Positions 27,106 to 35,867 of a stretch of 64,000 nucleotides of DNA are shown here, piece after piece. Numbering within the stretch: position 1 is the stretch's first letter; the number at the start of each line of letters is the position of its first letter. Under the pieces are notes generated by a model. That model did no database searches. It saw only the letters and a program-made list of their open reading frames with translations, and was not told the origin of the DNA. The position numbers were made by a program, and so were the translations under genes. The DNA comes from an uncultured Lachnospiraceae bacterium (GTDB taxonomy: Bacteria; Bacillota; Clostridia; Lachnospirales; Lachnospiraceae), in NCBI GenBank assembly GCA_900553355.1, contig USDK01000002.1, positions 22,922 through 86,921 on the forward strand. Direction: 5' to 3'.

Positions 27106-28131
27106 ATGAAATCAAAAAAAGTCACATTTGCAGATATCGCAGCTTATACAAATTTTTCTAAGACTACGATTTCCAGATATTTCAATGACCCGGATTCACT
27201 GACACTGGAAAATCAGAAAAAGATCGCGGACGCTCTGGTGGCTCTGGATTATAAAGAGAATAAGGTGGGACGGATACTGGCCAGTGGAAGGACGGAGTTT
27301 GTGGGCGTGATTATTCCCAATCTTTATATGCATTACTATTCAGAGATGCTCAGTCAGATTCTTTCCACTTATGAAAAATACGGATATAAATTTCTGGTTT
27401 TTGCAGGAAACGAACATGCAGATATCGAGAGACAATATATACAGGAGCTGATGGCTTATAATATTGAAGGAATGATTATTTTAAGTCCGACGATTCCTTC
27501 GATAGAGCTTGCATCTTATCATGTACCGGTAGTGGGAATTGAGCGGGAGGATCGCTATATTTCCAGTGTGAATACGGATAATTATATGGGAGGAGTTCAG
27601 GCGGCCAGCCTGCTTCGGGAAAGCGACTGTGACATCCTGGTTCATGTAAATGCAGATATGAAGGAGGATGCGCCGGCTTATGGACGGGTCCGGGGATTTG
27701 TGGATACCTGTGAGGAAAATCATGTTCCCTATGAACTGATTTTGACCCATCTGGGCAGTACGTTTGAAGAGAGCCGTGAGAAAGTTTCGGAAATTCTTGA
27801 CCGCATCAACGAGAAATATCCGGGAAAGAAAAAAGGTATTTTTATGCCGAACGATACCCATGCCAACGTTCTTTTGAATCTTTTGTTTCAGAGATACGGG
27901 AAGCTTCCGGAAACATATCAGATTATAGGTTTTGACGATTCGCCGATTTCAAGGGAAGCGGTTATCCCGACCAGCACAGTGGGACAGCAGATATCAGTGA
28001 TAGCCGGGGAAGCGATGGAAATACTTTCTCAGCAGATGAATGAACGAAAAAAAAGAAGGCCGATTCCGATAAAGGAGCCGGTACACAGGATTATTCCGCC
28101 AGTTTTGATCCGCAGGGGCACGACTGTCTGA
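27106..28131 (+). CDS. LacI-family repressor of the sucrose/fructan operon
   Basis: 341 residues: N-terminal LacI HTH (VTFADIAAYTNFSKTTISRYFND, hinge helix NKVGRILASG) and a periplasmic-binding-like effector domain starting EFVGVIIPNLYMHYYSEML. The start at 27106 follows GAAGGGAAGGA and matches the usual LacI N-terminus; an open frame from 26914 has no ribosome site and would run through the promoter. It is divergent from the ABC/GH32 operon and is its likely regulator. Effector unknown. ScrR-like by context. Confidence 0.93.
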   Translation: MKSKKVTFADIAAYTNFSKTTISRYFNDPDSLTLENQKKIADALVALDYKENKVGRILASGRTEFVGVIIPNLYMHYYSEMLSQILSTYEKYGYKFLVFAGNEHADIERQYIQELMAYNIEGMIILSPTIPSIELASYHVPVVGIEREDRYISSVNTDNYMGGVQAASLLRESDCDILVHVNADMKEDAPAYGRVRGFVDTCEENHVPYELILTHLGSTFEESREKVSEILDRINEKYPGKKKGIFMPNDTHANVLLNLLFQRYGKLPETYQIIGFDDSPISREAVIPTSTVGQQISVIAGEAMEILSQQMNERKKRRPIPIKEPVHRIIPPVLIRRGTTV

Positions 28132-28145
28132 CAGTCGTGCTTTTT
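28118..28145 (+). terminator. terminator overlapping the LacI-gene stop
   Basis: GCACGACTGT (28118-28127) pairs with ACAGTCGTGC (28131-28140), followed by TTTTT. The stop codon TGA lies in the loop. Confidence 0.87.
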
Positions 28146-28193
28146 GCTTTCGATTATTTCTGATTATTTTTCAGATATTAGGGCAGAAAGAAT

Positions 28194-28222
28194 TTGACTC
28201 CCAATTGGTATCATGATATAAT
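28194..28222 (+). promoter_or_regulatory. promoter of the GntR/pentose operon
   Basis: TTGACT (28194-28199), a 17-base spacer and a perfect TATAAT (28217-28222), 34 bases before the GTG start. An inverted repeat covers the spacer and -10. Confidence 0.85.
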
Positions 28223-28228
28223 ACCAAT
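28204..28228. promoter_or_regulatory. candidate autoregulatory operator of the GntR-type regulator
   Basis: ATTGGTAT (28204-28211) and ATACCAAT (28221-28228) are perfect inverted 8-base arms, nine bases apart. They straddle the -10, so binding would exclude polymerase. Size and symmetry suit a GntR-family dimer. Confidence 0.75.
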
Positions 28229-28255
28229 GAAAAATTCGGATAAGGAGGGACGCCT

Positions 28256-29305
28256 GTGGAAACGACGGAACTTCGGTATATTGATTTAAAAAATTATATC
28301 TGCCGTCAGATCTATGAAGGGGTATACCAGGACGGGGAAAAAATCCCGTCGGAGCGGCAGATGGCTGTGGATTATGAGGTCAGCCGGATTACGGTGAGGA
28401 AAGCGCTGGAACTTCTGGAAGAAGAGGAATTGATCGTAAGAGAAGTGGGAAATGGGACAACGGTGACCTTAAAAAATCATGGAAATGAGACGTCTCTGGA
28501 TGTGATTGCGCTGGCAGCGCCGTCCAGGAACCCCTTTTTTGCTCATTTTATCGCCAAATTCCAGCGGTGCGCGTGGGAGCATGATGCATTGCTGTTATAT
28601 GTGGAAGCGCCGGAGCATACTGCCCTGGAGGACTGTCTGTACCGGCTGTACAGTAAAAATATCCGTAACGCCGTGGTCTGGCCGGATGACAGAAGTGTAG
28701 ATCAGGAGAAGCTTTTCAGGCTGCGCAGTATCGGCATGAATCTGGTGTTTTTTGACACAGATGCTGCCGGGGATTATGCAGACAGTGTTTTTGTAGACAA
28801 TATTGATGCAGTGCGGACGCTGCTTGAGCAGGAGCCGGAGAAGCACAAACAGTATCTGTATATTGGATGGGATAACCAGCAGGTAGGGAACATCCGGAAA
28901 AGAGAAGAAAGTTTTCGAAAATTCTGTCCCGATGGCCAGGTGTATCATGTACCGTGGAGACGGGACCGGCAGATGGCGGAAGCTTCAAAGAGAGAGATAA
29001 AAAAACTGTCTGACAGGATGACAGATGGTATGATCCTGTGCGGTACCGGAGAACTGGCGCAGCAGACGGCAGAAGCCATCTGGGGCCCGGGGATGCCGGA
29101 AGAATCGCAGAAGGAGAGAATTGCGCTGGCGGCTATCGATGATTTTGAAGGATCCGGCAGATATCCGGTGTCTGTATATAATCAGGATCTTGAGAAAGCA
29201 GCCAGAGAAATCTATCAGAGCCTGGAGCGACAGAGCCGGGAAGGAAGAAAGTGGAAAGCGCAGATTATCCCTGTCAAGGGAGATTATAAAGGAAAACAGG
29301 TATGA
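28256..29305 (+). CDS. GntR-type regulator with LacI-like effector domain (AraR-type hybrid)
   Basis: 349 residues. A GntR winged helix occupies residues 5-75 (YICRQIYEGVYQDGEKIPSERQMAVDYEVSRITVRKALELLEE). The rest is a periplasmic-binding-like domain (VIALAAPSRNPFFAHFIAKFQ), the arrangement of AraR of Bacillus. GTG start behind AAGGAGGGA. It is the first gene of the operon that continues with the aldo/keto reductase and xylulokinase, so it probably senses a pentose or pentitol and represses this operon through the palindrome over its own promoter. That role is inference. Confidence 0.9.
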   Translation: METTELRYIDLKNYICRQIYEGVYQDGEKIPSERQMAVDYEVSRITVRKALELLEEEELIVREVGNGTTVTLKNHGNETSLDVIALAAPSRNPFFAHFIAKFQRCAWEHDALLLYVEAPEHTALEDCLYRLYSKNIRNAVVWPDDRSVDQEKLFRLRSIGMNLVFFDTDAAGDYADSVFVDNIDAVRTLLEQEPEKHKQYLYIGWDNQQVGNIRKREESFRKFCPDGQVYHVPWRRDRQMAEASKREIKKLSDRMTDGMILCGTGELAQQTAEAIWGPGMPEESQKERIALAAIDDFEGSGRYPVSVYNQDLEKAAREIYQSLERQSREGRKWKAQIIPVKGDYKGKQV

Positions 29306-29321
29306 AAGGAGAAATTGTAAG

Positions 29322-30335
29322 ATGGAACGAGTAAATCCAGTGTTAGTGCCGCAAAGAAAGCTGTCCAATGGAATGGTGATACCGGGAATCGGTATGGGAA
29401 CTTTCGGCAATGACCGTTATTCTTCAGAAGAAGTGTCCGATGCTGTGTATGGAGCGATCAAGGCCGGTTATCGTCTTTTTGACTGTGCGGCCTCTTATGG
29501 AAATGAGGCGGAGATCGGCAAGGTATTTGCCAGGGCTTTTGCTGATGGGATCGTCCAGAGGCAGGAACTGACGATCATGTCAAAGGTCTGGAATGATATG
29601 CATGGGAAAGGAGACGTACTGGTAGCCTGTGCAAAGACGCTGCGTGATCTGGGACTTTCCTATCTGGATATCTATATGGTACATTGGCCATTCCCCAATT
29701 ATCATGCACCGGGAGCACACCTGGAAGGCAGAAATCCGGATGCGGTTCCTTTTTCCCTGGAAGAATATATGACGACCTGGCGGCAGATGGAACGCCTGGT
29801 GGATCTGGGGCTGGTGAGGAGCATCGGCATGTCTAATATGACGATCACCAAGCTTTCTAAGGTGCTGCCTCTGTGCAGGATCAAGCCCACTGTGCTGGAG
29901 GTAGAGATCAATCCCACGTTCCAGCAGCCAAAGCTGTTTGAGTACTGTAAGGCCCATGATATTCAGCTGATCGCGTTCAGCCCGATGGGATCTCCCTGCA
30001 GACCGGAACGTGACACGGAAGAGGGGGATGTGGTGACCTTTGAACTTCCGGAGCTGAAGGAGATTGCCAGGGCTCATGGATGCCATCCGGCTACCATCTG
30101 TGTGAAATGGGCGGTGCAGAGGGGACAGATCCCAATCCCGTTCTCAGTGTTTGAAAAGGAATATGTTGGGAATCTGCAATGTACGACAGAAGATTTCCTT
30201 ACAGAAGAGGAGATGGAAATATTAAGAAAGGCAGATAAAAATGCCCGTCTGATCAAGGGAAAAGTGTTCCTGTGGGAAGATGCAAAAGACTGGCGGGATA
30301 TCTGGGATGGTGAAGATGAATGGAATACTTTGTAG
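29322..30335 (+). CDS. Aldo/keto reductase
   Basis: 337 residues, NAD(P)H-dependent. The catalytic tetrad is complete: Asp54 and Tyr59 in FDCAASYGNE, Lys88 in MSKVW, His121 in MVHWPF. The barrel fold pattern SIGMSNMTITKL and VLEVEINPTFQQ follows. ATG 29322 follows AAGGAG; frames opening further upstream would lie inside the regulator gene. It overlaps xylulokinase by 16 bases, so the two are made together. In this setting it could reduce a pentose to a pentitol (xylose or arabinose reductase), but the substrate is not fixed by sequence. Confidence 0.93.
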   Translation: MERVNPVLVPQRKLSNGMVIPGIGMGTFGNDRYSSEEVSDAVYGAIKAGYRLFDCAASYGNEAEIGKVFARAFADGIVQRQELTIMSKVWNDMHGKGDVLVACAKTLRDLGLSYLDIYMVHWPFPNYHAPGAHLEGRNPDAVPFSLEEYMTTWRQMERLVDLGLVRSIGMSNMTITKLSKVLPLCRIKPTVLEVEINPTFQQPKLFEYCKAHDIQLIAFSPMGSPCRPERDTEEGDVVTFELPELKEIARAHGCHPATICVKWAVQRGQIPIPFSVFEKEYVGNLQCTTEDFLTEEEMEILRKADKNARLIKGKVFLWEDAKDWRDIWDGEDEWNTL

Positions 30336-31798
30336 GAATTGATCTTGGGACATCAAGTGTGCGTGCGGTGGCCGTGGACGCGGCAGGGAAAACAGCAGCG
30401 GCAGGCCAGTGTGAATACGACATCAAAAAGCCCGGGCTGGACCGGGCAGAGCAGGATATGAACCAGCTGTGGGAGGCTACGGTGCTTGCCATCCGTAAGA
30501 TGCTGGAAGAGAAACCGGAAATCAGGACGCAGATAAAAGGAATCGGATTCTCCGGTCAGATGCACGGCCTGGTGATGGTAGATCAAGAGATCCGTCCTTT
30601 GGGGAACGCGATCATCTGGGCAGATCAGCGGACCGGAAAGCAGATTTCCCATATCTATGAGACGGTTCCTGAAGAAGAATTCGGGAAAGTATTTGAGAAC
30701 CGTCTGAGTGCAGGATTTCTTCTGCCCTCTCTGGTGTGGGTGCGGGAGAAAGAGCCGGAGACTTATGAGAAGATTTATAAGGTCATGCTGCCAAAGGATT
30801 ATATCCGCTACAAAATCTGCGGAGAACTTGGGACAGATGCATCTGATGCCAGCAGTACCGGTATGTGGGATATGAAGCATCGTACCTGGGCTTATGACAT
30901 CCTGAAAAAACTGGATATTTCCCGGGACTTTCTGGTAGAAAGTCATGAGCCTTACGAAGAGGCGGGACGGGTGACGGAAGAGTGTGCCGGGCTCACCGGT
31001 CTTGCGAAGGGAACCTTTGTGGCATACGGCGGTGGGGATTCTCTGATGATGGAGCTGGGAAACGGGATGATCCGGGGAGGTCTGATGGCCTCTACCATTG
31101 GTACGGCATGTCATCTGACCTGTGCGCTGGATGCACCGCTCTATGATCCGAAGCTGCGCACCAATACCTGGTGCCATGGAGGAGAACATCTGTGGAGTAT
31201 CATGGGAGCCCATTTGAGCGGCGGTGTTGCCCTGAAGTGGCTGAAAAATAATATCCTGGGTTCTGAGAGCTTTGATGCGATGACTGCGCTGGCCGGGGAG
31301 GTTCCGGCTGGAAGCGAAGGCCTTCTCTTTCTGCCTTATTTAAACGGCGAGCGTACACCTCACAATGATCCGAATGCCAAAGCCGTTTATCTGGGAATGA
31401 CGCTCAGGCATGATAAGCGGCATCTGATCCGCAGTACCATGGAAGGGATTGTTTACAGCATGAAAGAGTCATACGCGATCTTTCGTTCTCTGGGGATCAA
31501 AGGAGACCGGATCATTGCGGCAGGAGGAGGAGCAAAGAGCGATCTGTTCCGTCAGATCCAGGCGGATATGTATGACTGTCCGATCTATACCAACCAGGGC
31601 AAAGAGCAGGCCAGCATCGGTGCGGCTATGACTGCCGCGGTGGGAAGCGGATATTATAAGGATTATGAAGAAGCCTGCAGTCAGATGGTACACTTAAGTT
31701 CCGAGGTGACAGAACCGATTCCGGAGAACGTAAAATTATATGAGGAAGAGTTCCTTCGCTTTAAAGAGATATATTTTGCAAATAAGGCATTGTTTTAA
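30320..31798 (+). CDS. xylB: Xylulokinase (FGGY family)
   Basis: 492 residues. Converts D-xylulose to D-xylulose 5-phosphate with ATP. Visible features: N-terminal phosphate loop GIDLGTSSVRAVAVD, the XylB-typical GFSGQMHGLV and AIIWADQRT segments, the catalytic Asp in YGGGDSLMMELG near 235, and the C-terminal ADP loop GDRIIAAGGGAKSDLF. Overlaps the reductase gene by 16 bases. With the polyol dehydrogenase downstream it should feed the pentose phosphate pathway. No xylose isomerase gene is next to it. Confidence 0.95.
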   Translation: MEYFVGIDLGTSSVRAVAVDAAGKTAAAGQCEYDIKKPGLDRAEQDMNQLWEATVLAIRKMLEEKPEIRTQIKGIGFSGQMHGLVMVDQEIRPLGNAIIWADQRTGKQISHIYETVPEEEFGKVFENRLSAGFLLPSLVWVREKEPETYEKIYKVMLPKDYIRYKICGELGTDASDASSTGMWDMKHRTWAYDILKKLDISRDFLVESHEPYEEAGRVTEECAGLTGLAKGTFVAYGGGDSLMMELGNGMIRGGLMASTIGTACHLTCALDAPLYDPKLRTNTWCHGGEHLWSIMGAHLSGGVALKWLKNNILGSESFDAMTALAGEVPAGSEGLLFLPYLNGERTPHNDPNAKAVYLGMTLRHDKRHLIRSTMEGIVYSMKESYAIFRSLGIKGDRIIAAGGGAKSDLFRQIQADMYDCPIYTNQGKEQASIGAAMTAAVGSGYYKDYEEACSQMVHLSSEVTEPIPENVKLYEEEFLRFKEIYFANKALF

Positions 31799-31818
31799 CA
31801 GACGTTTTGCATTATAAT
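31790..31818 (+). promoter_or_regulatory. possible internal promoter for the polyol dehydrogenase gene
   Basis: TTGTTT (31790-31795), a 17-base spacer and a perfect TATAAT (31813-31818) around the xylB stop. It would allow separate expression of the last gene. No terminator precedes it. Confidence 0.5.
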
Positions 31819-31868
31819 AAGACCAGAAAGTTTTTTAAACATCTTAATAAAGTAGGAGGGTCTGAGAC

Positions 31869-32918
31869 ATGGATGGAAAAATGAAAGTAGCGGTCATGAC
31901 CGGGATCGGCAAAATGGGATTTGAAGAGAGAGAGATCCCGAAGCCGGCAGCAGATGAAGTACTGGTAAAGCTGGAGTATGTGGGGATCTGCGGATCTGAC
32001 ATGCATTACTATGAGACAGGAGCGATCGGAGACTATGTGGTAGAACCGCCGTTTGTATTAGGACATGAGCCGGGCGGAACCGTCGTAGAGGTGGGAGCGG
32101 ATGTAAAGCACCTGAAAGTCGGTGACCGTGTGGCGCTGGAGCCAGGTAAGACCTGCGGAAAATGTGAATTCTGCAAACAGGGCAAATATAACCTCTGCCC
32201 GGATGTTATTTTCTTTGCAACACCGCCGGTAGATGGAGTTTTCCAGGAGTATGTGGCTCATGAAGCGGATCTTTGCTTCAAGCTTCCGGACAATGTAAGC
32301 ACTCTGGAGGGAGCCTTGATCGAGCCCCTGGCAGTAGGTTTCCACGCAGCCATCCAGGGGGATGCGCATCTGGGACAGAAAGCGGTTGTTATGGGAGCAG
32401 GATGTATCGGACTGGTATCTATGATGGCGCTGAAGGCAAGAGGAGTTACAGAGGTTTATGTGGTGGATCTGATGGATAAGCGTCTGGAAAAGGCTATGGA
32501 GCTTGGCGCTACCGGAGTGATCAATGGGGGCAAAGAAGATGTGGTGGCCAAGATCAAAGAACTGACCGGAGGACTTGGCGCCGACCTGATCATTGAGACA
32601 GCCGGATCTCAGCCGACAACTGTTCAGGCAATCCATGCAGCAAAGAAAGGCTCTACCATCGTTCTGGTGGGCTACAGCAAGAGCGGAGAGATGACACTTC
32701 CGATGAGCCTTGCCCTGGATAAGGAGCTGACCTTTAAGACCGTATTCCGTTACCGCCATATCTATCCGATTGCCATCGACGCAGTAGCAAAAGGAAAGGT
32801 AAACTTAAAAGGAATCGTTACAGACATTTTCACACTGGATCAGGCTCAGGAAGCCATGGATCGCAGCGTACATGATAAAGCAGACATCGTAAAAGCAGTA
32901 ATTAAGATTGCAGAGTAA
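31869..32918 (+). CDS. Zinc-dependent polyol (xylitol/sorbitol-type) dehydrogenase
   Basis: 349 residues, medium-chain dehydrogenase. Catalytic zinc ligands Cys41 (GICGSDMHYYE) and His66-Glu67 (GHEPGG) are present, as are four structural-zinc Cys (96, 99, 102, 110). The nucleotide fold has VVMGAGCIGLVS near 171-182 and an acidic residue after the second strand (VVDL), pointing to NAD. The sequence YNLCPDVIFFATPPVDGVFQEYVAH is typical of xylitol/sorbitol dehydrogenases. It would oxidise a pentitol to the ketose that xylulokinase phosphorylates. AGTAGGAGGG lies before the ATG. Confidence 0.92.
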   Translation: MDGKMKVAVMTGIGKMGFEEREIPKPAADEVLVKLEYVGICGSDMHYYETGAIGDYVVEPPFVLGHEPGGTVVEVGADVKHLKVGDRVALEPGKTCGKCEFCKQGKYNLCPDVIFFATPPVDGVFQEYVAHEADLCFKLPDNVSTLEGALIEPLAVGFHAAIQGDAHLGQKAVVMGAGCIGLVSMMALKARGVTEVYVVDLMDKRLEKAMELGATGVINGGKEDVVAKIKELTGGLGADLIIETAGSQPTTVQAIHAAKKGSTIVLVGYSKSGEMTLPMSLALDKELTFKTVFRYRHIYPIAIDAVAKGKVNLKGIVTDIFTLDQAQEAMDRSVHDKADIVKAVIKIAE

Positions 32919-32920
32919 AT

Positions 32921-32967
32921 GTGAACGGGGACGTACACCTGCGCAGCAGGTGTACGTCCCCGTTTAC
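32921..32967. repeat. long palindrome, GGGGACG family, copy 2
   Basis: Perfect 19-base arms 32924-32942 and 32946-32964 (AACGGGGACGTACACCTGC and its complement) around GCA, extendable by three pairs including one G-U. It fills the gap between two convergent genes, starting three bases after the dehydrogenase stop. No T-run. Confidence 0.9.
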
Positions 32968-32984
32968 TGATGCTAAACAGACGG

Positions 32985-34256
32985 TCAGATTTCGTCGCTT
33001 GGCTCTGTCTCGTAGACAATGCCTTCCTTCATGACGAATGCACAGTCCAGGAGTGCAAGATTGTCGGTCATGAGATCCCGTTTCCAGGCGGCGATGTCTG
33101 CAAATTTTCCGGGCTCCAGGGTGCCGGTCTTGTCGGCGATGCCAAGAATCTCGGAATTGGTCTTTGTGGCAGCTTTCAGTGTGCGGAAGGCACCCATGCC
33201 GCTGCGCATCCATGCGTCGTATTCCCAGCCGCTGTCGTAGTTCTGGTGGTTGGCTACAAAGTCGGTGCCGTATCCGAGGATGATATTGCTCTTGCGGATC
33301 TCTTCGCGTCCGGCGATGAGAGCGTCTTTGTAATATTCCAGTTTTGCACGGAATTCTGGCTGTTTCAGTGCAATTTTTTCTGCGTCATAGTGTACGGCTT
33401 CGTCATATGGACAGAAGGTCGGGACAAGATAGGTCCCTGTTTCTTCGAACATCTGGGCGGTCTCCTGATCCATCAGCGCGCCGTGCTCCATGCCGTCGAT
33501 ATGATTCTGGATCAGAGACTGCATCTGTCCCGGGGCATAGACGTGTGCCGTGACGGTGGTCCCAAGTTCATGAGCAGTACGGATGATAGCCTCTGTTTCT
33601 TCATCATTCAGCTGTTTCTGCAGCGGGCTGTCATTGGGAGTGAAGAATCCGCCGGTGGCCATGATCTTGATAAAGTCTGTGCCGTATTTCACCTCTTCGC
33701 GGACAGCATTGACAAAGAAATCTTTTCCGCTTCCCAGCGTGCTTCTCTCTTTCTGAAGCAGACGGGCGGCGTCCGGATATCCGGCAAATTCCTGGGTCAG
33801 ATCTCCGTGGCTTCCCGGGGAGCAGAGGAATTTGGCGCCAGCCACGATCCTTGCTCCGGTGATATATCCCTTTTCAATGGCATCGCGGACGGCAAAGACG
33901 CCGTATCCGTTGCTGGTAATGCCGCCCATGTGACGAACGGTAGTGAAGCCTCTTTTCAGAGCCTTGTTCGCGCTGCGGATGATGGAGATGGTCTTCATTT
34001 CCTCAGAATTGTGATAGGCTTCCTGGCGTACCGTATGCCAGTCGAAATAGTCCATATGCATATGGGCATCGATCATACCAGGGGTAACGGTGGCATCGGA
34101 GAGGTCAATGACTTCTGCTGTCTCCGGGCATTTGAGGTTCGGGCCGGTTTCGGCAATGTATTTTCCTTTTACCAGGATCTTCCAATCGGTTTTCAATTCG
34201 TCTTCGATCCCATCATAATATTTCCCACAGATGATGTAGGTAAGTTTTTCACTCAT
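32985..34256 (-). CDS. Metal-dependent amidohydrolase
   Basis: 423 residues of the amidohydrolase superfamily (imidazolonepropionase/prolidase-like cyclic amidase group). Metal motifs: GMIDAHMHMD (His65, His67), probable bridging Lys in DFIKIMATGGFF near 197, His in VTAHVYAPGQ, His in DGMEHGAL and Asp in GYGTDF. No signal sequence, so cytoplasmic. Substrate unknown: an amide, cyclic dipeptide or N-acyl amino acid would fit. The symporter gene lies 39 bases upstream on the same strand, which suggests uptake and hydrolysis of one compound under the PucR regulator. Confidence 0.9.
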   Translation of the reverse strand: MSEKLTYIICGKYYDGIEDELKTDWKILVKGKYIAETGPNLKCPETAEVIDLSDATVTPGMIDAHMHMDYFDWHTVRQEAYHNSEEMKTISIIRSANKALKRGFTTVRHMGGITSNGYGVFAVRDAIEKGYITGARIVAGAKFLCSPGSHGDLTQEFAGYPDAARLLQKERSTLGSGKDFFVNAVREEVKYGTDFIKIMATGGFFTPNDSPLQKQLNDEETEAIIRTAHELGTTVTAHVYAPGQMQSLIQNHIDGMEHGALMDQETAQMFEETGTYLVPTFCPYDEAVHYDAEKIALKQPEFRAKLEYYKDALIAGREEIRKSNIILGYGTDFVANHQNYDSGWEYDAWMRSGMGAFRTLKAATKTNSEILGIADKTGTLEPGKFADIAAWKRDLMTDNLALLDCAFVMKEGIVYETEPSDEI

Positions 34257-34295
34257 AGAAACACGTCCTTTCTTATTGGCGGCAGAAGCCGCCGT

Positions 34296-35693
34296 TTATT
34301 TTGCCTCCTTTGGCTGGGTACACAAGGAGACGATGATCAAAACAACGACTGCTACCGGGACAGCTACGAGAACTGTTCCAACCTGAGCCGACATGCCGCT
34401 GGCCTCCCAGATAATGGTGAGAGCCGTGCCCACAACCATGGAGCTTAAGCCGCCTGCCTTGGTGACTTTAGGCCATACAAGAGCCGCCAGGACTGCCGGT
34501 GTGATGCCGGCACCGTAAATGGTGTAGGACCAGTACTGGATAGCCAGTACAGACGGGAAGAACTGTAAGATGATGTAGCCGGCGATACCAAGGATCAGGA
34601 TCCACCATTTCGTCATCTTGAATTTCTGTCTGTCAGATGCATCAGGATTGATCTTTTTTGCATAAATATCGTAAGTAATGTTCGTAGCACCGGATAACAG
34701 ATAGGAGTCTCCGGTAGTGATAATAAAGGCGGTAGCTGCTGCCAGAAGTATTCCGCCTACGACTGTAGGAAGTACGGTCGTGGTAGACATAAATGCCATT
34801 CCGGCCTCAATGTTAGTACCGAAGATCGATCTGGCGCAGAATGCGATCACACCAACCAGAGGGATGACTACGATGACGCCGACCAGCCATCCGATCATTC
34901 CGGTTTTCACTGATTTGCTGCTGTTTCCGGCTGCGATACGCTGATACATGTTCTGATCGCCCATGGTCAGGAAGAACAGTGGGAAGTAAGAAGCCAGGAA
35001 CTGATACCAGTTCATGCCGCCGGAAAAGCTCAGCTGTGTTGCCGTAGAGTTCGCTACAACCGTGTCCCAGCCTCCTGCGACATGGAGCACGAAGGGAGTT
35101 GCCAGAAGGATTCCGAAAAACATCAGGAATGCGCTGGCGGCGTCAGACAGAGCAACGGATTTCAGCCCTCCGGAGAAAGCCAGGAATATGATCAGTACGG
35201 CTGCGATGATCGTGGCGATGTTGACATCCATACCAGTGGTTACATTCAGTACATATGCCAGACCTCTGTACTGATAAGCACAGATGGATGACATGGACAA
35301 GGCAATGATGATACCGGATACGATCCGCGCCGTAGAACCATATTTTTCTTCCAGAAGCTGGGCTACGGTATAGGAACCGCTTTCGCGGATTTTTTTTGAC
35401 AGTGAAAACAGGACAACAATACCAAGAACGGCCGGAACGCCGAAGAAAATTCCGGGCCAGATTCCATATGTATAGGCCAGAGAGTTTCCGCCTCCGGAGA
35501 TGGTGCCGTTTCCGGTGAATGTGGCCAGGAAAGTACCCATCAGTACGATGGGACCTAAGGATTTCCCTGCAAGGACAAAGTCATCGCTGCTCTTGCTGGC
35601 CTGTTTGGATGTATAAATACCAATAAAAATCAGGGCTACAAAATAGATGGCCACAAATATTAATAGTATAGGTCTTGCGGTTAATTCCTGCAT
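34296..35693 (-). CDS. Sodium:solute symporter (SSS family)
   Basis: About 465 residues with 12-13 membrane helices. SSS features include the unwound first core helix region LATFTGNGTISGGGNSLAYTYG and the segment KKIRESGSYTVAQLLEEKYG after helix three. Start 35693 is preferred to 35705 because GGGGGAT lies six bases before it. It is the first gene of the minus-strand pair with the amidohydrolase. Its leader carries a promoter and an attenuator-like hairpin. Substrate not known; likely a compound handled by the amidohydrolase. Confidence 0.92.
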   Translation of the reverse strand: MQELTARPILLIFVAIYFVALIFIGIYTSKQASKSSDDFVLAGKSLGPIVLMGTFLATFTGNGTISGGGNSLAYTYGIWPGIFFGVPAVLGIVVLFSLSKKIRESGSYTVAQLLEEKYGSTARIVSGIIIALSMSSICAYQYRGLAYVLNVTTGMDVNIATIIAAVLIIFLAFSGGLKSVALSDAASAFLMFFGILLATPFVLHVAGGWDTVVANSTATQLSFSGGMNWYQFLASYFPLFFLTMGDQNMYQRIAAGNSSKSVKTGMIGWLVGVIVVIPLVGVIAFCARSIFGTNIEAGMAFMSTTTVLPTVVGGILLAAATAFIITTGDSYLLSGATNITYDIYAKKINPDASDRQKFKMTKWWILILGIAGYIILQFFPSVLAIQYWSYTIYGAGITPAVLAALVWPKVTKAGGLSSMVVGTALTIIWEASGMSAQVGTVLVAVPVAVVVLIIVSLCTQPKEAK

Positions 35694-35732
35694 AATATCC
35701 CCCATTTCTCTTTTTTAGCTTTTTGATTTCGG

Positions 35733-35773
35733 GTAAAAAAAAGAGCGAAGAAATATCTCTCGTACTTCTTCGC
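35733..35773 (-). terminator. attenuator-like hairpin in the symporter leader
   Basis: Minus-strand arms GCGAAGAA (35766-35773) and TTCTTCGC (35745-35752) pair perfectly and are followed by TCTTTTTTTT. It lies about 50 bases after the predicted transcript start (promoter 35829-35857) and 40 bases before the start codon, so full termination would silence the operon. Confidence 0.7.
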
Positions 35774-35828
35774 ACATTGTAAAAATCATATTAAATTTCG
35801 AAAGCTTTCTTTAATTTTTACAGAAAAA

Positions 35829-35857
35829 AGTATAAAATAGACCATATTCCAAATCAA
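35829..35857 (-). promoter_or_regulatory. promoter of the symporter/amidohydrolase operon
   Basis: On the minus strand TTGATT (35852-35857), a 17-base spacer and TATACT (35829-35834), giving a leader of about 130 bases. Confidence 0.7.
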
Positions 35858-35867
35858 TGTGCAAATC

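Noticed and set aside
32970..34448. Long open frame on the plus strand opposite the amidohydrolase and symporter genes
   Set aside because: It mirrors a gene with complete metal-site motifs, has a Cys/Phe/His-heavy composition and no ribosome site.
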